DNA from: Stratiolaelaps scimitus
Lineage: Eukaryota; Arthropoda; Arachnida; Mesostigmata; Laelapidae
Length of the DNA stretch: 64,000 nt
Direction of reading: 5' to 3'
NCBI GenBank assembly: GCA_019614645.1
Contig: JABWDB010000001.1
Span: forward strand, 2,294,001 to 2,358,000
A program made the position numbers and the translations under genes. Of this stretch, positions 33,101 to 64,000 are shown piece after piece; the stretch's first letter is position 1, and each line of letters opens with the position of its first letter. Below the pieces are notes generated by a model. The model saw only the letters and a program-made list of their open reading frames with translations, was not told the DNA's origin and ran no database searches.

Positions 33101-35660
33101 TATCCTCCAGAATAACAAGAAAATGTTTATATATGTTTAGCTTCCTCGACCCATGGAACGTGCTGATGACATATGAAATATTCAAAAGATCCCGCAGTCT
33201 GGTTAGCTTTAGGAGCACGTCTGCATGCCGGATAGTATTTTGGTTTTTTGATTAACACGTGGCTTGCGTGAGATATGATGTGAAAGTTCAATACAACTAC
33301 TTTTCTCCCCTCTATTCGCGACGTACTGTGCACATGATATCGAGCTTACTTGAAAGCCGGGTAGGCCATCTTCTCCATCATCTCCACGAACTCCGACGGA
33401 ATTGATACCACCGTCACCCGGCTGGCCCTTGGGGCCTTCCAAGCCAAATGCGCCAGGAAGTCCTGGTCTGCCAGGCTCCCCTTGCGACCCCGAGAAGCCC
33501 TGCTCGCCCTTGGTGCCGTTGCATCCATCTTTACCATACATTCCAGGTAGGCCCGGAACACCCGGGAAGCCTGGACGTCCCCTATATCCATCTATCCCTG
33601 GTTCGCCCGCAGGGCCCTGCAATACAACCGAGTACACGTTACAATCTCGCTAAGGGTACAGGCGAAAAAGCTCGATTTTATCAAGCGACGCAAAACACAT
33701 ATTGCCTCTATAGTTAGTCGTTTTAGTTAGTCGATGGTTATTATAGTTATTCCTATAGCTATTTCTTCTATGTTGGTCCTCATCACATAAAGGCAAGGGG
33801 GAGAGAGAGAGAGAGACCAAGGGACGAAAGAGAGAAATATTTCATGAAGCCACACTAACACTACTGAAAGCGAAATCCGCTAGATAACTATAATTACTTG
33901 CTTATGTGTGGATGTATACAACATAAATTCGTTAACAGGAGATGTAAGCAAAGGTGAACGTTTAGTGTTAACTTACTCGCTCGCCTTTCCCTCCTTGCAG
34001 AGCGTCTATGCCAGGTTCTCCGACTTCACCTATTTGTCCTCTGTAGCCTGGATATCCCTTTGCACCCACAGGGCCTCGGCTACCTTTCATACCTGGAAAA
34101 CCGGGGTAGCCCTGACAATAGGCGTTTTATGCAAGTCACAAGTCAAGTCAAAATGTTAGAACATATCTATGCGCCCAGAGCGTATGTTTCTTTCGGGCTG
34201 CTTTCGGTATGACGTAATATCACAACTTTGTGTTTAAACGTTAGTTATCGAAGCGACGCATTACACTGCTACGTGGAAGGTCTAATTTTCCAGTGATGGG
34301 TTACGCATAACCATTCAAATTAGTCTTGACAACCGGGTCGCCATGAAACGAAGTCACATTGAAGACACATCCTTGCATATCGGTACGCAAAATTTCTCTC
34401 CACATCGGTAAATAAACTCAACTTTAAGCAACCGTAGTTGTGGCTGATTGTGCGTCTCCGAATCGCCCATTCAAACGTTTCGAACGGTGCTTGCGGAGCG
34501 GACCCCGAAATACGTTTGTCAAAGGCGACACATTAGCAGTCATAGTGCCATCGTATGATATCAACATAAAAATAGGTCAACCTATGTAATCTCGGCATTT
34601 ATACACGCGATATCGGAGAAGCCGAAAACAATGCACGATGTGGCAAGCAAATGATTAGGTGTATCATCTGTTATTGGTTTTTACCAAATTACTGGCCAGC
34701 CTACCTATTTGATCTCGCTGTTGAGTTAAGAAACCCGATAAAATGCATGGGTACTATTATTATTATTCTCATTTAAGAGCAATTTAAATCTTTTCAGCAC
34801 GATAACTGGACAACACAGCATCCTTTACATGCTAGCATATGCAAATGAGCAGGTGATGTACAAATATAATGAATAATAGGCTTCAGCACCAAACTAATCG
34901 CTATTATGTATCATCGCAAATCAAACACAACAGTGAATTCGATTCATGGTGGGTGTGAAGATTTCGAGTTCATCAAATGTGACCAATGCTCAATGCAGGT
35001 TCCAAGCTCTCGTTCGTTGGTGAGCTAAAGTTAAGGTCTTAATGCATCCATAGGTTGAACCTCAGGTGAGCTTCAAAACTTTCTGCTAAAACATCCATAT
35101 ACATATGTATGTCATCTCAATTTGTGTGCTGGCTTACCGGTTCTCCCTGCTGGCCAACACATACGCAGGGTGGATAGCCGCATCCTTTGCACACCTGCAA
35201 TTAATTATCAATATGCAAGTTTTATCCTGGTTGTCTCCTCTAAATATTGCTGTGAATCTTACTTTGTTTTTTCTTATTACATGCGCATTGTTATTATTTC
35301 GCACTGTGACAGTACTACATAGACTATTATTAAACACAGCTTGAAAGCAGGCGTGTAACTAGGGACGCATTTTTTAATAATTTATCAAATTGATCCACTT
35401 CAAATGATCCGCTCCTACAATTCAATCAAGCTGTTCGCTATATAATCCAACAATATCATCTAATCCGACAAGTACTATTTATATAATATATGAAGCTATT
35501 ACAACTAACCACATTGTATAATTGCTTAGGCAAGCTAGATATACCATTGTGTAGTCAGTCTGTCAGGAACGACCAAACTCACCGCCGAATCAGTTCCCGT
35601 GAGATAGACGGCTATCACTAGAACACAGTAGAGAGCTGGACCCGTCCAGCGTTTGTTCAT
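18718..35660 (-). CDS. COL4A1: Collagen type IV alpha1-type chain, 21 exons, 1784 aa
   Basis: Basement-membrane collagen, secreted and trimerised with the divergent alpha2 chain. Exons in transcript order: 35660-35583, 35194-35138, 34111-33977, 33616-33350, 32488-32335, 31886-31741, 31361-31299, 30816-30664, 30030-29829, 29195-28693, 28225-28025, 27737-27085, 26825-26551, 26346-26167, 25739-25357, 25012-24655, 22326-21637, 21133-20921, 20599-20298, 19624-19451, 18885-18718. Every junction keeps GT-AG (one weak GTTTGA donor after 31741) and matching phase. The order is signal peptide, four-cysteine 7S core ([11 protein letters not shown]), Gly-X-Y repeats with short interruptions, and a duplicated NC1 domain. 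The length is close to the fly alpha1 chain (about 1780). Alpha1 rather than alpha2 identity rests on ECKGIGTC in NC1 and the four-Cys 7S motif. Odd: an added C-terminal tail, and no lysine where the NC1 crosslink lysine is expected. Confidence 0.93.
19974..20216 (-). other. Open frame inside an NC1 intron, probably not an exon
   Basis: An 80-codon frame between NC1 exons, with an acceptor-like TGTAG before a segment reading [17 protein letters not shown]. The required phase does not match the upstream donor, and the joined NC1 is complete without it. Confidence 0.15.
21249..21388 (+). repeat. SINE family A, second long copy (in an alpha1 intron)
   Basis: Begins GGTTGGTGTATTCGCGTGCG and continues with GGAGGAGACACGTAAGTGCA, GTGTCCGTCTTAGC and CGTTAAATGTTGGTTGAGAG, collinear with the copy at 1896. 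Antisense to the host gene. Confidence 0.6.
22725..22795 (+). repeat. tRNA-like fragment, family C (sense copy)
   Basis: GATTGTCTAGTGATGACTAC resembles an A box, and GGTTCAATGCC 30-40 bp further on is a good B box. The related minus-strand sequence at about 24270-24345 suggests a second tRNA-derived SINE family. Confidence 0.35.
23150..23900 (+). pseudogene. Decayed non-LTR retrotransposon reverse transcriptase
   Basis: This lies inside the long intron between alpha1 exons at 22326 and 24655. In shifting frames it reads [29 protein letters not shown], then [16 protein letters not shown] (RT motif A, DFxxAFDT) and, about 500 bp on, [10 protein letters not shown], a degenerate YADD/FADDT motif C. 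Multiple stops and frameshifts show that it is dead. The clade (RTE, CR1 or similar) cannot be assigned by eye. It lies antisense to the collagen gene. Confidence 0.65.
24265..24345 (-). repeat. tRNA-like fragment, family C (inverted copy)
   Basis: On the minus strand TGGTTGTAGTG (A-box-like) precedes a GCATA...TATGC stem and GGATCAAATCC (B box). It is similar in order to the sequence at 22725-22795. Confidence 0.35.
25251..25263. repeat. (C)13 homopolymer
   Basis: A run of 13 C in an alpha1 intron. Its length is prone to sequencing error. Confidence 0.9.
32076..32122 (+). repeat. SINE family A head fragment
   Basis: GAGCCCGGTGTCTTGGTGGT followed by GCATTCGTGTGCGCCTTGCA matches the tRNA-like heads at 1896 and (inverted) 54412. 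The body is missing. Confidence 0.5.
35138..35660 (-). CDS. COL4A1: Signal peptide and 7S exons of the alpha1 chain
   Basis: Exon 1 (35660-35583, 26 codons) encodes [20 protein letters not shown] and then TGTDSA, a textbook signal peptide, with a GTGAGT donor. Exon 2 (35194-35138, 19 codons) encodes [19 protein letters not shown], the cysteine-rich 7S start where four trimers crosslink. The mature chain therefore begins almost directly with the 7S cysteines. The intron is only about 390 bp. Confidence 0.9.
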
Positions 35661-36289
35661 CGTGCTCGATCCCGCTTGGGGTCTACATGAGGGTCTGGGC
35701 GAGCCGTTTCCAGCGGCGCGCTATGCTGATGATGAAATATAGGCTAGAAGCAGGCACTCCTCGAAGGAGCAGGCACTCCTCGGGGCAGAGAGCAGCAACA
35801 GCAGCAGATACCGCTGAAGAAGATCGTGCAGCAGCACTGCGGCACGAGCAATAGCGGAATAACGGAACGAGTATAAGAAGACACTGTGACGGCCGACGCC
35901 GCTCGTAGACTGGATCTCTCTGCCGCGGACGGAGTTGGCGTTTGGGAGCGGTCCCACACTTCTCTCGCCCCAACGTGGGCGGAGCTAGGGTTCCCCTCGC
36001 GAGTCGGGCGTGACGTACTTCAGGCACTGTTACAAGCACATTCAGGTGCATCTTCCACTAATTTAATAACTAGTAGTCCTTTTTTGTTTTATTTTAATAA
36101 TCATATTGAACAATTCGACATCATACCCGAGCTTCGGTTTGACGTTCAGTGAATCCTGTTAGATGGCAGTTCTGCTTGAACACGCTGTTACCTACTCGAT
36201 CGGTCCGGTTCGTCCTCTTCCAGGAAAAGCCAGAGGGGCGGAGTTTTCGATACCCGCGGCAATCTCGCCTTGCCGCTGGGCGTGGAAAG
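35661..36289. promoter_or_regulatory. Divergent (bidirectional) promoter of the collagen IV pair
   Basis: 629 bp separates the two divergent start codons. It contains a direct repeat of CAGGCACTCCTCG (35751 and 35770, period 19), a CAG-rich stretch, TATAAG at about 35873 pointing to the plus side, and TATATTTC on the minus strand near 35740. Collagen IV genes are paired head-to-head around a shared promoter in flies and vertebrates, so shared control is the expected reading. The TSS positions are not proven. Confidence 0.75.
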
Positions 36290-60063
<23,774 letters not shown>

Positions 60064-60763
60064 AAAATCAAAACACGGTAATCACATCACGCAGTAAAAT
60101 AGCACAGACACCCACGCAGACACCACCCACACATACACACACATATTGTCACTTTGTACACAAATAACAATACAGGCAGCGGCGGGGCCTTCCTAACAAA
60201 TTAAATAGCAAACATCGAGACAGCGCACGGCGCGAGAACGATGACACGAAGGCCGGGGGAAACGGAGATCACCACCTTCCACACGACGCCGTAGGTGAAA
60301 TTAGCTCAACCCGATATCGGCAAAGTCAGCCTAACATTTTCGTATGAAGGCGTGCAGTGTTATCTTTTTGTGATTTCTCATTGAGTTTCATGATTTCGTC
60401 TTTTTGGCCTGTTTCTGTTTGCCAAAACTTATATCAGAGCAAGGGAGAGAGAGAGAGAGAGAGGGCGAGGTTGACGTCAAACGATATCGACACTTCCACT
60501 GCCAGGAAGAGGTAGTTAACAGAAACGATATTATTACACGGTGCAAATGTAGATAGGTATTGTACATGAGCCAAATCGATAGAGATAAAAGACGAATGTT
60601 GGCGAAATTTCGAGGCCTATATCTAATTGACGGCCAATGAGAGAGGGTATCTATGAGCATCAAATCATCCACGAGTTAGGTTGTGCCTTGTATCTTGACG
60701 ATGATGGTAATACTTATAAGAATAATAATAATACTACTACTAATAATAATGGTATTACTGATA

Positions 60764-60775
60764 AATAAAAATAAA
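60764..60775 (+). promoter_or_regulatory. Two overlapping AATAAA signals, alpha2 3' end
   Basis: AATAAA at 60764 and again at 60770, about 700 bp past the alpha2 stop. The 3'UTR in between includes a GA repeat (60446-60462) and an AAT repeat (60719-60751). Confidence 0.55.
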
Positions 60776-60994
60776 CTCCATGAATGATACATTTGTTACG
60801 AAGTGTATAATTGTAATTCAAATATCGTCTTTTTTCTACCCATACTCACTTTCAAACGGCATATTTAGGCCGGATAAGGTCTTGGGGAGGTAAAACTTTT
60901 CTAGGCTTATTAGCGGAGCTGCAGTTCCGTTAATAAATCAATAAAGCCAGTATTTAAATTAATTAACAACGCTTAAGTTCGCCTATGTGTCACC

Positions 60995-61075
60995 AGGTCG
61001 CAGCTCTCAAACCTACGGCCTCCGGCTTCCCACAGCCGGAGACTTAGCCGTCTAAGCCACCACGCTGGCGGTTTG
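60995..61075 (-). repeat. tRNA-like sequence (SINE head or tRNA pseudogene)
   Basis: The minus strand reads GTGGCTTAGACGGCTAAGTC, then a perfect 7-bp stem CTCCGGC...GCCGGAG with an 8-nt loop, then GTAGGTTTGAGAGCTGCG, which resembles a T arm/B box. The order D arm, anticodon stem, T arm fits a Ser/Leu-type tRNA, but the loop sizes and acceptor stem are imperfect. A functional tRNA gene is therefore unlikely. Confidence 0.4.
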
Positions 61076-62123
61076 AGAAGTAGACCTTTGATACATGTCG
61101 CCTTTTGAGCGTAAATGATTGACAGATGGTTGTTCTAATTCTGTTTCTTCTAAAGTCTTGTATGTGACCCAAGAAGATGTGCTGGCCTCTATGGTTAAGT
61201 GTTTGGGAAAACACATTGGGAATAAAGAGATTTTGCTGCTGTATTTTTGGCATCAGTATGCCTATCTCTGAATCCACAGGGAACCGAAATAAGGACATCT
61301 AGCTTCAAGCGAATAATGAAACAAATTATGAAGAAACTGTGTTTGCAGTGCGGAAGCCTCGGGAGGCCTCGCGCCGCTTTGATTAAAATACACCCTTATT
61401 GAAAGAAACGATCCTCTTATTCCTGTATGTGAACAACATGTGACCAATTTCGTACCACAATAAATGTCAACGACAATTAGTACAATTAGATGGATGTGCT
61501 GTGTTTCCTAAACGAACCCACTGACTGTTAGAGGCATACGGGAGCCAAAGGTTAGCTTTACTCAGTTCAGTCGCAAAAGGCAAATCTTAAGGAGTGTCAC
61601 TCGATTCGCCTTGTATACCGTGCTGTTTGTCGATACGTCCGACCGAGTTACAACTCAGACCATACGCCCAACATTTGGGCCAAAGGCAACCTCATGAAGT
61701 CCACTTTTAGAGTCTCCCTTCGGAAAATGACAACACGAACGCTCTAAATTTGTACAAATCATATATTGTTTTATTCATTTAGCACACTATGGAATGATGT
61801 ACGGTCACTATACAAATTATATAACTTATTACTTGTTACCGATTTTTCGGCGGGCCGATCGGTTAATGCTGAGTATTCTCATTTGTCATTTGCGAGCGGC
61901 CTATATATGGATCACCACTTGCTCTCGTGGGTCTCACACGCACACTTCAGCGGCAAAATATATAGCAATGGTAATGAGGAAAAATAGAATGATGTGTTAT
62001 GTCGGGACATTTTACTGATGATATGTACAAGAACTTATTGACAATCGGCAACCGATGGCCAGCAGACCAATCGACAGGGGTCCTATATGGGCCTGGCAAA
62101 AATGTCGCAGGAAAATAAAACAA

Positions 62124-62141
62124 CATATATATATATGTATA

Positions 62142-62211
<70 letters not shown>
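62124..62211. repeat. Long (TA)n microsatellite
   Basis: About 88 bp of TA with two TG interruptions. Confidence 0.95.
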
Positions 62212-62213
<2 letters not shown>

Positions 62214-63110
62214 GCAGATTGTATTATTTTGCATTGGATTGGATTTGAGGTCGATGACCAATTGACGCGAAAAATGGCGATGTAGAGTTCGTTGATACAA
62301 GAAGAATCCCGCTAATGTATTCACATCGACGTCCGTTTGAAAGGCATGTTTTGTATCTCTTCCACAATCGTAATTATTATTGTTATTAGCAAGCTGCTTT
62401 TGATGTTCACTTGGAATCATTCTCATCGTTTAGCAATATATTTTACACACGATTCGCGAAGCACAAATTCGCGAATGCAAGCCCGAGTCACTGACTGTTA
62501 ATGTACGTCTTGTCTCTACGTAGCTGTTGGAATACAGCCACCTTGTGCAAATCTACGAAACAAAGCTCATTACTATTGCTGCTGCTGCTGCTGTTGTCGG
62601 GACCAGCTATTATTATATCATCGTCAATGCTTCTAGGATAAACGAAAATATAAGCAATTCTACCCATAATATGGAAAGTGGTAACTGACTCCCAATGTCA
62701 ACTGTTCGAAAGGGGACGCCGCCCACATTGTCCGTGTCCCAGTTCACCTTACTTACCTACCATACTGTATTTTAACGTTGGAAAATAACAATAATTCCGC
62801 AAAGCCCACCACGCTCAATGCATGTTGTATAATCAAACTGCTTCACCGGCAAACTCATGGATCCATGCAGATAATAATACTATTATTATTCTTATTGAAG
62901 GAATTCGACAAAAGTTCTCGACGGAAGCGGCGGCAGCGGTAGCAGCTAATTATTATACGGGTCGTTCGTTCATCTTGTCACTCTCATCGAACTCATCGCC
63001 ACGATTGGCGTACACACCAGAAACATTATCACTTCGCTTCGTCCCGTTATATACTTTGAATGAACAAATTCGTACATCGTCATCATCATCGTCATACTCG
63101 TAGTATTGTT

Positions 63111-63165
63111 CTTCTTATGATTATTATCATTATTATTATCATCATTATTATTACTGTAGTTACTA
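63111..63165. repeat. Interrupted (ATT)n tract
   Basis: ATT/ATC triplet repeats with interruptions. Confidence 0.8.
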
Positions 63166-63642
63166 TTACTGTCAGTCTTAGATTAATCATACCACTAAAA
63201 TGATCCGTTATCGCCTTCTGCACACATTCACAGATTTGCACGCCAGCGGCGTACACACAGAGAGAAAAGCAATAGATAGAAGTGACGAGACCAGCCAGGA
63301 CGATGAAATTCGAAGCGATATCACACGGGCGTGCGTCACCAACCTCACGAGCATGTGAAACTTTGAAAGGGTGGCGGCGCCACACCTCACACACTGAGCA
63401 TTGATCGTTGATCACTCTATTCTACATCTCCAATACCTCATAGATCGCCCCCTCACCTCGTGTTGCTCACGCGCCATCGCTTGCTTGCTCGTACAGTAAA
63501 CGTACACCGGGTTAATATTGCAAATTCGCTCATGCATAGATTGCTCGCGTTTCGGTAAGCACACCAACATTATCGTCCCTGTTCATTATCGGCATTCACC
63601 ATCATCATTTGATATAATATCTATGTATAGGGTACACCTCGT

Positions 63643-63650
63643 ATAAAAGG
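63643..63650 (+). promoter_or_regulatory. TATA box of a possible promoter near the right edge
   Basis: TATAAAAG in CTCGTATAAAAGGGTT, followed about 25-50 bp later by a CT-rich initiator-like tract. No coding exon is visible before the window ends. Inference only. Confidence 0.3.
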
Positions 63651-64000
63651 GTTAAAAATTTGCTGGGAAATCTCTCTCTCTCTCTCGTTCGCTCGCTATC
63701 CCGTGCGGTCGTCACAGTTGATGGCACCTTCAATTTATTGCATCGCTAATTTTTCCGTGGATATAGTTACTATAGATCTGTATAGAGCAAGTCGCTGTTG
63801 CCGCACGTTCGAGCACCGACGAAATATTGCTTAAGCTATAATCGTATCTCGCGCCAGCAGGCTGGCTGAAACGAGGCAAGCAGTGCTGTGCAAGATGCTA
63901 CAAAACGTCTGAGCATAGACCGGGACGACGCCTGTGCCGATCCATAGATACAAGAAGATTTGACAAAAACGACTTAGGCTAATTAGACTGCAATATAATT

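Larger units (their letters stand above)
60776..64000. other. Downstream region, no supported gene
   Basis: ORFs here are short or low-complexity (Ser, Ala and Ile/Tyr runs from microsatellites). It contains a tRNA-like hairpin sequence (60995-61075), a long TA repeat (62124-62211), an ATT-rich tract (63111-63165) and a TATA box (63643). Confidence 0.5.

Noticed and set aside
36149..36289. Longer start for the alpha2 exon 1
   Set aside because: The frame is open but begins with GTG; the first in-frame ATG is 36290.
62055..62426. ORFs with Tyr-Ile runs on both strands
   Set aside because: These are translations of the TA microsatellite.
62822..63103. 93-codon Ser/Ala-rich ORF
   Set aside because: It is low complexity from GCG/TCA triplets, with no domain.

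Overview
This is eukaryotic nuclear DNA from an arthropod. Genes are split by GT-AG introns and have AATAAA-type polyadenylation signals. Microsatellites (TA, ATT, GA), tRNA-derived SINE-like repeats and decayed LINE and mariner copies are scattered through it. The gene content (Toll/TLR receptor, synaptotagmin-like C2 protein, two type IV collagen chains) is animal. Compact introns and a head-to-head basement-membrane collagen pair fit an arthropod, and I lean towards a mite or tick, but no sequence here proves the order.

Layout. (1) At 94-369 on the minus strand is a small 91-residue ORF of unknown function. (2) At 3971-6622 on the minus strand is an intron-free Toll-like receptor of 883 residues: leucine-rich repeats, one C-terminal cysteine cluster, a membrane helix and a TIR domain. 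(3) 6623-13819 is mostly non-coding. (4) At 13820-17284 on the plus strand are five joined exons of a synaptotagmin-like double-C2 protein; its 5' end is not resolved. (5) At 18718-35660 on the minus strand is a complete 21-exon collagen IV chain of alpha1 type, which I read as 1784 residues. (6) 35661-36289 is a roughly 630-bp interval between two divergent starts, presumably a bidirectional promoter. (7) At 36290-60063 on the plus strand is a collagen IV chain of alpha2 (viking) type: a candidate signal-peptide exon, an 11.8-kb first intron and 17 further exons, about 1864 residues. (8) 60776-64000 holds no gene that I can support.

How the genes work together. The two collagens should be co-expressed from the shared interval, trimerise as alpha1(2)alpha2, and be secreted into basement membrane. 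All 21 exons of alpha1 and exons 2-18 of alpha2 were joined by matching splice phase at each junction, and both end in NC1 domains with the expected cysteines. The Toll receptor and the C2 protein look like unrelated neighbours.

The observations most worth a second look are a proline-rich tail after the NC1 domain of alpha1, the apparent absence from both chains of the NC1 residues that form sulfilimine crosslinks, a shortened Ca2+-binding loop in the second C2 domain, several dispersed repeat families with copies inside this one window, and an internally deleted mariner transposase. I did not find a convincing wholly new system. Splice sites were read by eye and the exon models need transcript support.
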